Source: Triparma columacea (lineage: Eukaryota > Sar > Bolidophyceae > Parmales > Triparmaceae). Taken from it: a stretch of DNA of 64,000 nucleotides. Under the pieces are notes generated by a model that was not told the DNA's origin, searched no databases, and saw nothing but the letters and a program-made list of their open reading frames with translations. Positions 39,063 through 50,032 of this stretch are shown one piece after another. The stretch spans positions 1 through 64,000 of the forward strand of contig BRYA01001016.1 in assembly GCA_030267965.1 (NCBI GenBank), in the 5' to 3' direction. Each line of letters starts with the position of its first letter. Position 1 is the first letter of the stretch. The position numbers were made by a program, and so were the translations under genes.

Positions 39063-40803
39063 ATGTGGAGTGCCATGCGTGATCTTTTGGCTAGAACATG
39101 TGTTTTCCTTTTCTTTCTCTCCCTCCTCGTAACTGGCCAGCCTCCACCGGGAATCCCGGAGGTGTTTACGGCCACTCTCAAGATAACCTCTCCTCAAGAG
39201 GGAGGAGTGCATGGCAACCCTGTAATTCCTGTCGTTGTGCAGTTAGTTCCAAACGCTGAGCTATCTACGCAGAGGTATAATGATCGCATATCTTTTTCGC
39301 TGAGGACTGGGGGGGAGGAGGGGGGGGTGGAGGAAGACCTCGACAAGGAGCTCCTTGAGAACCTTCTTCCTACAATTAACATGAGGGTATGTGCACACCT
39401 GAAGGGTGAGAAGGGCTACATGTGCGCGAAGGAGCATGTGGACGCGCTTGAGAGTGTAGCGGCTAGTCTCTTCAGGCCTGAGCCGGGGCAACAGACAGTG
39501 TTTGTTTGGATGATGAGGATTGACGAAGAGTACAGAGATAGGGTGAGTTGGGAGGGGAATGGGGAGAGGAAAGGGGGGAGGCGTGTGATGGAAGGTCGAA
39601 TTCTTGTTGCTTTACTCACAATCACCCGTGTCATATTTACCATTCACCTCCAAGAATGAGTTTGTGTTCTCCTCATCATGCTCCTACGAAGACATGGAAT
39701 CGCTCGTTTGCGACCCCTTTTTTGTCACTGAGATCGGGACAGTAGAGGCTTACACCAGCGTGACCTTCATTGTAGATCCAGATGGCGTAAGGACCGATGA
39801 CGAGGCTGCAGGGGCAGAGCTGATGAGGTCCTCCAAAACTTTCGGGCCGGAGTCAGCTATAACCAAGGCGGACAGGACAAAGTATTTCGACAAAATATAC
39901 GAGGCCGAAGTGTGGTCGTTTCCAGACTGGGGAGGTAATAATCAAGGGCTTGGGGTGAAGAGTGGCTTTGGCAGGTAGGTTAGGAAGAGGGAGGAGCGAA
40001 GCGACGACCTCATGCAGATTCCCTGAGTAACTAACTTCTCTTTATTTACCCCGCGCCCCGACACAGCACCATTCCCCAAACTGCAGACATCCGGCTTTAT
40101 CTTGACACGATCTTACCCCAGCTGAACATTAAAGGGATCGTCGATGTGCCGTGTGGAGACTTGAACTGGTTACCACACGTTGGTGCCATGGGTTCCGGTG
40201 ACGTGTGCTACTTTGGTGGAGACGTTTCGAGGGTGGTAATACAGGAGAATAGAGCCAAGTTTGATGACGGGGGGAGGATGAAGTTCGACGTCGTCGATTT
40301 GGTCAGCGAGGGGCTTGAGGGGGTGGAGGGCGTAATTGACACCCTCCAGTGCGCGAGGCGAAAGGGCGGGCAAAGCTTGCTCTTGGTGAGGCATCTCATG
40401 TTTCACCTCACAATAGAGGAGAATTTAAAGGCCCTACAGAAGATTGAGAGGCTCAGTCAAGGGGTGGGTGGCGTCAAATACGTGTTGATGAGCACGCACT
40501 TGAAGGTAAGTGGGGAAGGGGGGGGCGAGCATCGAAAATATGATCATACATACTACAACAACCCTCACTCTCGCTCCTCCCTCTCCCCTCCTACCCCATC
40601 CTGCCTCAAAGGCAAATGAGAATGAGAATGAATACCTTCTCTACAACGGCCACAAGATCAATTTATTTGAGTGGCCTTACTGCTTGAAGGACGCGGTGGA
40701 TATAAGCAAGGACGGCGAGGAGGACTTATACATTGGGCTGTGGGATATGGGGAAAGAAGGGTTGAGGAGGAGGAGGGATAATTTGGGGAAGAAGTGTTTG
40801 TGA
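39063..40803 (+). CDS. Secreted or lumenal protein with SAM-methyltransferase-like domain
   Basis: Four exons: 39063-39542, 39655-39974 (phase 2), 40067-40505, 40612-40803, 476 residues. The ATG at 39063 (or 39075) gives a signal peptide (LARTCVFLFFLSLLVTG). The first 270 residues form an unassigned domain beginning TATLKITSPQEGGVHG, which suggests a beta-sandwich. The second half has a class I methyltransferase pattern: IKGIVDVPCGDLNWLPHV (SAM motif), CYFGGDVSRVVIQEN, FDVVDL, LLLVRHLMFHLTIEENLKAL, and KYVLMSTHL. Close relatives in bacteria are uncharacterised. It is probably ER or extracellular if the leader is cleaved. It converges on TBCCD1 with 39 bases between stops. Confidence 0.68.
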
Positions 40804-40842
40804 TAATTCTTGTTAGATTGAAAAAAAGCGCGTCTAGTGTAA

Positions 40843-43365
40843 TTACATTTTGGGCGGCTGAATGTTAAGTAGGTCCGTGAGACTCTGTATCTCGCCATTG
40901 GCGACGAGCCAGCTGCGATGATGAGTGTGTGAAGCGAGGCGCGAATAAGATTGCATCAGAGAGCTGGGATTGTGCGACAAGTCGATGTGCCTCTTCCGCC
41001 TTGCTCTTGTACATTCCATTCTCACCTCTTGAAGCCTGTGCTTATATCAGCTTTGACCTTGGCAAGCGCATCCGGTGGAAGAGAGCCTATTCTTTCGTTC
41101 AGATGGTGCAGCCTCTCGGTGCGTGCCAAAATTGATTTCTCGTATTCTTGGGACAGCTTGAATGGCAAATTGGTCAGAATGTTAGAGAGAATATTTGGGG
41201 AAGCGAGTTGACCAATGGAGGCCTGAGTGTCTTGGGCTAAAGGGATTGGCAAACTATAAACATTGAAATCAGCAGGAGATACCGTCGTGGGTGCGGAGAA
41301 GGCTATCTCTCCGGCGGAGGGGGGGGTGGGGGGGGAGCTGACAATCGAGGATTTCTCAACGTCCGTGGCGAGGTTGTACTTGTTGGGGTGGTAGGAGAGG
41401 ACAGCGGGGTTGTTGGGGTTGAGGACGGCAAGCTTTGCCTCGATCAGCTGCTCAGAGAGGCCGGGGTAGAAGACATTGAAAGGAGCGAATTTGCACGACC
41501 GGTTGTCCCCGATCCAGAGGGGGTTGGTGGGGGTGTAGCAGTAAACGGAAGTTTCGAGGGAATTGGTCATTACGATTCTGTTGGCGGCAAAGATGAGCTT
41601 GCATCGCTCGCAGTCCACAATGCGCGCCAGGCCCCTGATGGCCCCTACGACGACGGTGCAGTCCCTGCAGCCCGAGATGGTGGCGTTGGCGACGTTGTTG
41701 AGGACATAGATAGTGGACGAGTCGCAGGAGGACACGAGGAGGTCGGGGGGAGATGGGGAGGGGGAGGGGAGTGGGGCGAAGAGATAGGTCGCGCGGTAGA
41801 GGTTGTTGTAGGTGTAGTGGTGGGATGGGGAGAAGGCGAAGGAGGGGGGAGGGGAGGGAGAGGAAGGGGAGTTGGAGGAGTGGGGGGGAGAGTTGGCGTC
41901 GGGGGAGGAAAAGAGGGGACCGGAGGAGCGCTTTCCTACCGTTAGGGGGGAGGAGGTTGAAGGGGAGGTGATATTGGAGAGGTTAACAATCATCTTGGAG
42001 GGGTTTGTCGTGGAGGTGAAGAGGTTGGAGGGTGATTTGCGACTGTTGAGAGGGGAGGTGGAGATGGAGAGGGTAATGTTGTTGATTACAGATTCGAGGG
42101 ACGAGGAGAACGGGGAGGAGGGGGGGGAGGCCGCGGAGGTGGATGAGAGAAAATCCGAAACGGAGATTGAGGGGGTTGCGGAGGAAGGGTTCACAACGTC
42201 GAGGACGACGGCGAGGCGGTCAACTTCGGGTTGGGTGAGGATCACGTCGCCGAAATAGGAGGAGGGGGTGGAGAAGTCGGCACGCTAGTGAGGGGGGAGG
42301 GTTAGAGGGAAGGAGTGCTGTGAGAACAACTTGGAACCCAAATCTCACCTTTAGCATGCTCATGCACTCGGCGTCATTCTCGGCAGCCGCCATAACCTCA
42401 AGGGTCCCACGGTTCGCAGTCGAAAACTTTGGGTTGGAGGGGGACGATTTGCGGGCAGAACGAGGAGACTTGGCAGGGACCCCGCCGACCGAGGAGGACT
42501 TCCAAGTCTCGTCGCAGCAAAGGAGGGTGAGGAGGGGAAGCTGCGAGGAGGAGGGGTGTTAGTAGTTTGCTGAAGATTGTCCACAATGAGCGTTACCCAC
42601 TGTTCGCAAATGCATTCGTCCTCTCACCTTACTCTCCCAAAGGTACATGGGATCCATGGCCATCTGCTTCCGAGTAGGAGAGAGGCGGGGAGACTTAGGG
42701 CTGTCGGGAGAAGGAGAGGAAGGGTCCGAGGAGGGAGGATCCTCCCAAGCTGACGCGTTGTTGGAGGGGGGGGTGTTCTGGTTGTTTTGCGTGGGAGACT
42801 TTGAGAGGGGGGCGGAAGTGTGGTGGAGGATCAGGAAGCAACCAAGGGCGAAGAGGGGGACGGACTTGGGTGTCGAGTCGGAAATCGAAGGGGATTGGGA
42901 TGGGGGGTGGTGAAGGTGGAAGGAAACATCGGAGGGCAGGGGGGAGGACGAGGGGGAATGGATGGACTGCTTCCGGGCCTCATACCAGTCGCTGTGGGGG
43001 ACGGGGGGGGGTGAGGGGGGAGAGGAGAAAGGGCACATGGGCCTACACGCGGGGGCACACGAGCCTACAAGGGCCTATATGTGGGGACATACAATCCTAC
43101 GCGGGCCTACACGCGGTGGTATACGGGTCTACACGCAATGGCATACTCACGCAGCAAGGGCAAAAAACAAACTTGATGTAGGCTCAGCCCATCTCAAGAT
43201 ACGCCAACTCTCCGCAATCCAAAGAGGGTAAGGAGTCAGAGTGTTCCCAACAGCTACGTAATCGGACGTCGAATGAACGGCCAGCGTATGCAACAACCTC
43301 ATAATTTGGGAGAGCTCGAGACTATTCGAGTTTGGATTAGAGATTGGAGAGTTAATAGCGTTCAT
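40843..43365 (-). CDS. TBCCD1: TBCC domain-containing protein 1
   Basis: Five exons summing to 699 residues: 43365-43151 (phase 2), 42991-42628, 42540-42349, 42284-41026 (phase 2), 40912-40843. The small last exon restores the conserved end (WLVANGEIQSLTDLL), which a read-through stop at 41022 would lose. Exon 4 contains the tubulin-cofactor-C-like beta-helix domain (about 430-560: STIYVLNNVANATISGC, CTVVVGAIRGLARIVDC, RCKLIFAANRIVM), then TPTNPLWIGDNRSCKFAPFN and FNVYSLPIPL, as in TBCCD1. Family members are needed for centrosome or basal-body positioning. The core is interrupted by long Ser/Pro-rich inserts, making it longer than the roughly 560-residue animal protein. Exon 1 (MNAINSPISN, then LPLSLL-like helices) matches the family N-terminus only loosely. 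Confidence 0.88.
43035..43145 (-). repeat. Imperfect minisatellite in TBCCD1 intron 1
   Basis: About four degenerate copies of a 22-32-base unit with core GGCCTACACGCG..GGCATAC fill most of the 159-base intron. Confidence 0.7.
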
Positions 43366-43781
43366 CGTGGAAGAAGGGTTAGGGGAATTATAAATGCACT
43401 GTGATAACAGGCTTAATGGTAGCGTGGGGCCGCCGAGGAGCCCGCAGGGGCGGACATATGGCTGGGCCATTTGTTTTTGTTCGGATTTGGATTTTTTTTT
43501 GGGTCAGATTTTCAAGGGCGGTCTACGACGTGATGAAGTGGACGGATGGATGTTACGGTGGTGTTAGGGTGTGGGGGGCAATTATTTCTAGTTTTTGGTC
43601 GAAATTGGGTGTCAGGCTTTGACTTCCACCACTTTTGGCATGAAACTCATCATTTTCACTTCCGCTGCAACCCCGCGCCTGAGTCAATTGCATTGCGCTT
43701 GCTGCAAACACCCATATAATGCCCTTTCACCTCTCCCCTCCCCATCGTCACGACCATCACAATTTTGAAGAGCTCTCCAAC
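43366..43781. other. Intergenic, no supported gene
   Basis: Between the TBCCD1 start (minus) and the next plus-strand transcription unit. The left half is G/T-rich on the + strand and the right half C-rich. It probably holds both promoters. Confidence 0.4.
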
Positions 43782-44238
43782 ATGTCTCATCGCCCATTTT
43801 CCTCATCGAAAAAGCCAAAATCGAAAGTGAGTCCTCAACCTCCAAACTTTCCCAAACGTGCGAAACACCCCGTTTTTCTTTCAGCGATGTGCCACCTGTC
43901 TCTTTTTAAGACCTCTCGAACGAACGAATACCAACAAATGTGCACCCAGTAGGAGAAAAGCCATCCCATACACCCGATCTCGAGATACAGAGTTTGGCCA
44001 AATTCCAGCTTGGCTGGATATTAAGGTGGCCTTTGAGCACAACACGACGATGATATATGTCCAATACCTCACCTTGGTTATTGAATTGTGTTTAAACGAC
44101 AAATTGACTGATGAATCACCTTCTCCACCCCCACCAATTGGAGGTGAATTCTCCTGTGCCTGTTCCTCCTTCCCCTATGCGAGGCGAATCCTATCTGTGC
44201 ATGCTTCTTCTTCCCCTCCATACAAACGTACCCCATAG
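43782..44238 (+). CDS. Hypothetical small protein or S9 leader region
   Basis: ATG at 43782 opens 15 basic codons (SSKKPKSK) followed by a GTGAGT donor at 43827. A CTTTCAG acceptor at 43884 joins in phase to a frame running to 44238, total 132 residues. The first part of exon 2 looks coding ([29 protein letters not shown]), while the last 40 residues are low-complexity. The frame ends only 47 bases before the S9 start. A branch-like CTAAC at 44239 and an acceptor at 44278 suggest that this stretch could instead be leader exon and intron of S9. Not recognised. Confidence 0.3.
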
Positions 44239-44285
44239 CTAACCTCAACTCGTCCGTTCCTTCCCTATCCCTATCCAGATTCACC

Positions 44286-44855
44286 ATGCCTACCAATGCC
44301 ATGCACCGTAACTACAGGAAGACCTCCAAGCCCCCCAGGAGGGCTTACGAGAAGGAGCGTCTTGATGCTGAGCTCAAGCTCGTCGGAGAATACGGACTTA
44401 GGTGCAAGAGGGAGATCTGGAGGGTTCAGCTTGCCCTTGCCAAGCTTCGTAAGGCTGCCCGTACCCTTCTCACCCTTGACACCAAGGACCCCAAGCGTAT
44501 CTTCGAGGGAGAGGCTTTGCTTCGTAGGATGAGTCGCTTTGGGCTCCTCGCTGAGGACGAGATGGAGCTCGACTTCATCCTTCAGCTTACCACCCAGAAG
44601 CTCCTCGAGAGGAGGTTGCAGACCAAGGTCTTCAAGCAGGGCCTCGCTAAGTCCATCCACCATGCCCGCGTGCTCATCAAGCAGAGGCACATTAGGGTTG
44701 GCAAGCAGCTCGTCAACGTCCCTTCCTTCAATGTCCGTGTCGATTCCGAGAAGCACATTGATTTCGCTGTCACTTCCCCTTACGGCCAGGGAGCTCCTGG
44801 ACGTGTTGCCAAGAAGAGGGCTGCTTCGAAGGCCGCTGCCGAGTCCGAGGAGTAA
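44286..44855 (+). CDS. RPS9: 40S ribosomal protein S9 (uS4)
   Basis: Intronless coding region, 189 residues. Family landmarks are [69 protein letters not shown], the S4 RNA-binding domain, then [21 protein letters not shown], with an Ala/Lys/Glu tail. It belongs to the small-subunit body and affects decoding accuracy. The canonical N-terminus usually starts MPRNYRKT, so the ATG at 44301 (MHRNYRKT) is an alternative start. The codon use is strongly biased (AAG for Lys, CTC/CTT for Leu), as expected of a highly expressed gene. CTATCCAG at 44271-44278 may be the acceptor of an intron in the leader. Confidence 0.97.
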   Translation: MPTNAMHRNYRKTSKPPRRAYEKERLDAELKLVGEYGLRCKREIWRVQLALAKLRKAARTLLTLDTKDPKRIFEGEALLRRMSRFGLLAEDEMELDFILQLTTQKLLERRLQTKVFKQGLAKSIHHARVLIKQRHIRVGKQLVNVPSFNVRVDSEKHIDFAVTSPYGQGAPGRVAKKRAASKAAAESEE

Positions 44856-45042
44856 TAATATGTTGCGAATCAAAATAAAACCTGCCCATCACTTTTATTT
44901 CACACGCGTTATTCAAATTTTCCAAGAAAAAGAAAGAGCAAGAAAGGGAAGTGGAGGGAAAATGTTTCTTCTTTGTGTGAACACTATCATCTTACAATTA
45001 TTTATCCGTTTCTGCGTCTTCTCCCGCCCCCGGCCTCCAATC
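44856..45042. other. Tail-to-tail spacer with AATAAA
   Basis: 187 bases between the stops of S9 (plus) and the p25-alpha-like gene (minus). An AATAAA at 44874 is positioned as a polyadenylation signal for S9. Confidence 0.45.
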
Positions 45043-46594
45043 TCACTCCTCGATCTCCTCGTTCAAGCTCTCGAAGAGCATTTCTGCAATGTGCGGTCTT
45101 TCCTTCAGGAGTTTTCCGAGTGCTGAGGTGCTCACGGTGCTACTGACGACGCTGGTTGCGTCGCCGACGGTGCTCTCTAGGCTTTCACCGAGGTCTATGG
45201 CTCCGAACCCCCCTGCTAGCATCCTCTTCAACACGGTCTCGCCGTCTTCCATGTCCTCCTCCACCGGCACAAGGTACTCAACGAAGTTATCGTTGCTCCA
45301 GACCTCGATCATCCTCACGTTGAATATCGAGCTCCCGAAGAGGTTGAGATCTCCACTCTTGGTGCTCTTGCTCGAGTCGCACAAGCTCCTGTTTCCCCTT
45401 CCGTTGACTGCCTTTTCCGAGGCGTCAGCAGTGTTGACAGCCTTCCAAAGGAAGAGCATGAGTCCCTTAACCTTGGTGTGGAGGCTGATGCTCGGGTGGC
45501 AGCTAGTGTAGGCTGTTATCGCCATCCTCAGCAGCAGCTGGTGGAACTGCTCGAAGTTTAGGTCCTGGGCGGTGTCTCCTCCATGGTGTGCCTCGACGCT
45601 GCTGAGGTAAATGTCTCCGGCCTGGATGGTGGTAATTTGTGCGAGGCTGATAATTTTGAAGTCCTTAGGGTGCAGGGGGGGGTAGAGTTAGAACGGATAG
45701 GGGTGGCGTGGGCATGAGTTTCAGAAATGTTCCGAGAAGAGGATAGCCGCAAGGGCAAACTGGTACTTTGAGATTCCGCTAACCCAACCCTCTCCGCGGC
45801 TCGCTTCTCTTGCCGCCTTACCTGACAGAATTGAATGTACTCGACGTAACCCATCAAGCTTTTCGTCTCCCTCAACAATTTTGCCTTTTGCTTCGATGTT
45901 GTTTGGACCTGTCCGTGTCCTCCCTTCAGTTTGACTTGGTCTTGGACCTCCTGGGCAGCGATCTTCTTCCTTCGACGGTCTGAAAGGTCGGTATAGTAGT
46001 CAAAAATCCCTTTCAAACCGTCTTCGAGAGTCTCGAACAACAACGTCCAGACCTCTGATCCCTCCTCCATGTGCTCTTCCACCGACTTGGGCGCCCTTCT
46101 AGCCGCGAGCGGCAGAATATTCTCGAGAAGGAGCTTCTGGAAGACATTTTTTGGGTCTGCCGAGGGGTAAATCTTGGGGGCGAGGATCATCAAAACGTTG
46201 AGGAAGTCACTGTAAGTCATGAGGGTCGGGTTGGCCCTCTTGGCTAATGTTTTGTTCTGGTTCTTCTTCTTTAGCACCTCCTTGGCAAAAATCACCGACA
46301 GGTCTGCTGAAGTCAACCCGGAACCCTGCTTAGTGGACAGCATCTGGCAGTCTTTGGCCATCTTCATAAATTGTTGGTTCTATTTATCGTGATGTGGCGA
46401 AGGAAGGCGTCGGGAGGTGGCAGGGTTAGGGCTAAAACCAGCCAAACCTCTGGGTAACTTACGAGGGTCCATAATTGGGAAAAAATGCTGCCACCCCTCA
46501 ACCACTCGCTCACCTTCAAGTATTCCGGTGCCAGGGGGTTCCCATGGAGCGTGTAGAAGGTGTAAATGTTCCATAGCTCCTGTTCCACAAGCAT
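45043..46594 (-). CDS. p25-alpha (TPPP)-like protein
   Basis: Three exons in phase 0: 46594-46514, 46379-45822, 45663-45043, 419 residues. After a short N-terminus (ELWNIYTFYTLHG), exon 2 has the EF-hand-like p25-alpha pattern: FMKMAKDCQML, LTSADLSVIFAKEV, LMTYSDFLNVLMILAPKIY, and LLLENILPLAAR. Exon 3 starts with a possible second half-unit (DLNFEQFHQLLLRMA) and ends in an acidic Ser-rich tail. TPPP-type proteins bind and bundle microtubules. In protists such domains are common in flagellar and cytoskeletal proteins. The large neighbouring armadillo protein carries a similar pattern. The assignment is by pattern and not certain. Confidence 0.62.
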
Positions 46595-46697
46595 GGTTGT
46601 CTTTTTCGCTTTCAGTTATGCTTTGCCCTTTGCCCTGCTGCCTGCTGCACTGTTCTCGCAGGGCTTCCATATCCTCTCACTCTCTAGGCTCTGATTG
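46595..46697. promoter_or_regulatory. 103-base divergent promoter region
   Basis: Between the start codons of the p25-alpha-like gene (minus) and the CLC gene (plus). Confidence 0.35.
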
Positions 46698-49600
46698 ATG
46701 GCCTCGAAGGCTCCGCTCTTGTCAGAAGCGGATAAACTTGACTTAGATCCCAAGAGTGGAAATGGAGCGTCAACTGTGACCTTTGATGATGACAAGAATA
46801 GGCATGGTTCTACAGGATCGACAGGCCGTCCCACAACAGATTCTTGGGGATCCTTCAATGATACGATGCGGAACGGCACTTCCGATGCTCCCGGGGGCTC
46901 GGATGATCCCAACGCTGTCGGCTTCCTTCAATTTCGAAAGGACCTTGAACACACTGCAAGGCGCATTTCCCAGAAGAGAGTTGAGGCCCTTCAGGCTGAT
47001 GTTGACAATTGTCACGCCAAGTCGTCCAGAAACCTACTCGGAGAAAACAGTGAGAACGGCAAACCCCCCGTCAGGAGGTCCAGGACGGAGGCTGCTCAGA
47101 GCGCTTCCGAGGCTGGTGTGAATGTCAGCACTCTTGCGGCTGACCAGAAGATGGATAGAAGTAAATTGAGGCGACGCAGCATCATCAAGCAGGATGCCAC
47201 GCTTGAATACTTCCGTGACCGCCGCCCTAACAAGCATTCTGGCTACAGGCGCGCCATCACGAACAACCAGAACGTTTTTTCAATGAGATGGAAGACAGTT
47301 GGGCTCTTGTTTCTAGTTGGAACCCTCACCGGAATGGTTCACTACGTTGTGGCCTGGGTGGAGAATCTAATTCTCGAGAGCAAGCAGGTGCGAGGCGGTC
47401 TGGGCGAAGCACTTCACTCCTTCAACGCTCCCTTCTCACTCTCCCCACTTACGCTCTTCCCCCCTCCCCACCCCTCGCAGAATTTAGCTCAGGCTGTTTC
47501 CGACAGGTACAGCTGGGAAGTCAGCTTCATCGTCTGGTGGTGCTTCACTGTCACAGTCATGCTGATATCTCTCACGCTTACGCAGAAGATTTCCCCGGTC
47601 GCTGCTGGGTCTGGTATTCCTCAGATGAAAACTGAGGTGAGAAAGGACAAAAATAGAGATGGTGTTGTGACCACGATATTGCCTGCTGACGCGACGCATT
47701 ACCTACTGATGCAACACACTACCTACCAACGCTACGTCATCGCGATTCGCTTCTCTCTCGTCGCAGCTCACCGGACACAAGATCAAGAACTATCTTTCCC
47801 TGCGCACCCTCGCCGCTAAGATTGTGGGCCTGACAACTGCAGTTGGTGCTGGGATGTACATTGGCCAAGAGGGTCCCTTCGTGCACATTGCGTCCGCACT
47901 GGCCCACGGGCTCATCTACATGAAGGCCTTCAAGGGACCCTTCAAGCGCATTCGCGAGAACAAGTCAGTGCAGCTTGCTGTGCTCGAGGCTGCGTGTGCT
48001 GTGGGAGTGTCTTCAACCTTCAGGGCGCCCATCGGGGGCGTACTATTCAGTATTGAAGTAACAAGGTGAGCCATTCGAAGTGAAGGAGCATCGCGAGGAA
48101 GCGATGACATTGATGCACCAATATATATACCTCCTTTGTAGCCCACTAACGTAATTCCCTCCGCGCGGCTCCAGCACCTACTACATGGTTGCAAACTACT
48201 GGAAGGGCTTCCTCGCTGCCATTTCAGCCTCCTTTATGAGCCACGTCATTGACATGATTTCGACCCGTGATGTGTCCGCGACCTTTGACCCGTTGTTTTA
48301 CGTCGACTACGACACCAACAAGACTTACGAGGTAAGCATTCCACCCAAGCCTCTCTTACGCGACCGCGACCGCGCTGATCTAACCACTTCCTCGTCGTTC
48401 GCTCGTCTTAGTACTGGGAAGTTTGCTTCTTCTTGGCTATCGGCGTTTTCCTTGGCTTCTGCGGTGCAATGGTGGTCAAGTTGAACGCCAAAATGTCTAA
48501 ACTTAAGTCCAAGATGATGAAGGGGCAAAGTACCTTGAATAAGGAGATCCTCTGGACCATGGCTGTCGGCACCCTCACGGCAAGCTGCTACCTCTTTGGA
48601 AAGTTTTCCATTCGCTCTTACAAAAAGAATATCCAGGATCTGGTTGATCCCACATCCCTCTTGGTGCACCACAAGGAGGGCAGCACAAATAGCACCCTTG
48701 TGTATAACGATGCCTGGGAAGGACCTGACTGGGTGCAGGATTGGGGTGACCTCAAGGTTATTTTCCCCCTCTTCTGCTTCTTCGTTAGCAACTTTATCCT
48801 CGTTGCGCTCTCCCTCACTGTTAGTGTGCCGTGCGGGTGTTTCGTGCCTCTCTTCGCTGGTGGAGCGGCCTTTGGCAGGTTGGTCGGGGAACTTGTCCAG
48901 TATTACATCACCAGCCAGAATCCGGACTACAACTCTCTCCCCGGTGGCTACGCCTTGGTCGGAGCCGCGGCGTTCACGGCCGGTGGCACTCGAACGGTTT
49001 CTGTTGCTGTCATTGCAATGGAACTCACGGGGGAGCTCGACTTCATCCTTCCCATCTTCATAGGAGTATTCGCCTCCTGCATCACCGGCTCCAGGTTTTC
49101 GGATAGCATCTACGACAGCATTCTCAAGGCCAGAAACCTGCCCTACCTTGCCAACGTTGTTCTCAAACCCAACGCTGTCGTGGCAGATATTATGACTCCC
49201 GTTGTTCCGTGCTTGTCCAAGGTGTGCACCACGAAGGACATGCTCATTGTTCTCAGAGAAAAGTTTGAATACGACATTCCTATCGTCGAGTCGAAGGAAA
49301 CTATGCTGCTCCATGGGACCGTTTGCAGGTCGGACGTCGAGCATGTGGTTAGGCAAATCTACGCAGAGAACAAACTGGAGAACGTGAGCGCGGATCTTGG
49401 GCAGGAAAAGAGTAACAACATTATCACTAGCCATGAGAAGGAGAGGAAAAGAGGAATTCTCCTGCAGAGCCATGACCTCCTCCACCATAGGGAAGTTCAT
49501 GTTCAAGCGGCTCCTTTTATCCTGCAGGGCCAGACACCCGCGGAGGATGTACACATCATCTTCACCATGCTCAAGTGCATGAACGTATTCGTCACGAGCT

Positions 49601-49955
49601 ATGGGATGTTGGTTGGTGTCGTCACGAAGGAGAATATATTCAAGGCGAACATGGACGAGACTGAGCACGCCATGGATATCTACTCTTCGCTCCGGCCTGT
49701 GAGGCGAGGTGGAAGGAGGGGCTCCATGAAGGTGAGAATGGAATGGAGCGAAAGGGCGTCGTTTAAAACTACTTCTACAAACTCTCAACGTACGAATATT
49801 CTAACGCATTGTCCTTGCCCTTTTTTCGCTTCACTTTCTGCTCTTCTCAGCAGCAGGACGGCTTCATTGGGCTATTCCCCAGTGACACCGCGTCCCCGGC
49901 TTCCTCAGAAAGATCGACGGTGCCTCTCGCCAGCCCCGTCGAAGGTTCTTCATAA
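46698..49955 (+). CDS. CLC-family chloride channel/transporter
   Basis: Six exons: 46698-47387, 47481-47636, 47767-48065 (phase 2), 48175-48331, 48412-49731, 49851-49955, 908 residues. The long charged N-terminus (about 200 residues) has RRRS and RRSR sites. The membrane core has the CLC signatures GSGIPQMK, GMYIGQEGPFVH (the gating Glu is kept; the preceding Lys/Arg is Gln), GGVLFSIEV, CGCFVPLFAGGAAFGR and GGTRTVSVAVIAMELTG. Two CBS domains follow, at about 692-750 (VVADIMTPVVPCLSK) and 797-850. It moves chloride across the plasma or an endomembrane; whether it is a channel or H+ exchanger is not settled. The last acceptor is TTCTCAG followed by CAGCAG, so alternative use would drop one or two Gln. 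Confidence 0.92.
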
Positions 49956-50032
49956 TATAAGTCCGTTACACCACCCCGATAATAATAATCTAAGCGACGC
50001 GCATTATCGTAGAGAAACAATCACCAACAATG

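Noticed and set aside
41388..42258. Long Gly/Glu/Arg-rich plus-strand frames opposite TBCCD1
   Set aside because: They mirror the Ser/Pro-rich inserts of TBCCD1 on the minus strand and contain no domain.
44049..44110. Possible C/D-box snoRNA in the region upstream of S9 (GATGAT and CTGA motifs about 55 bases apart)
   Set aside because: Neither box is a full match and the flanks do not form a terminal stem, so support is too weak.
48325..49788. 487-codon minus-strand frame opposite the CLC gene
   Set aside because: Antisense shadow of a conserved exon; the plus strand carries clear CLC and CBS motifs.
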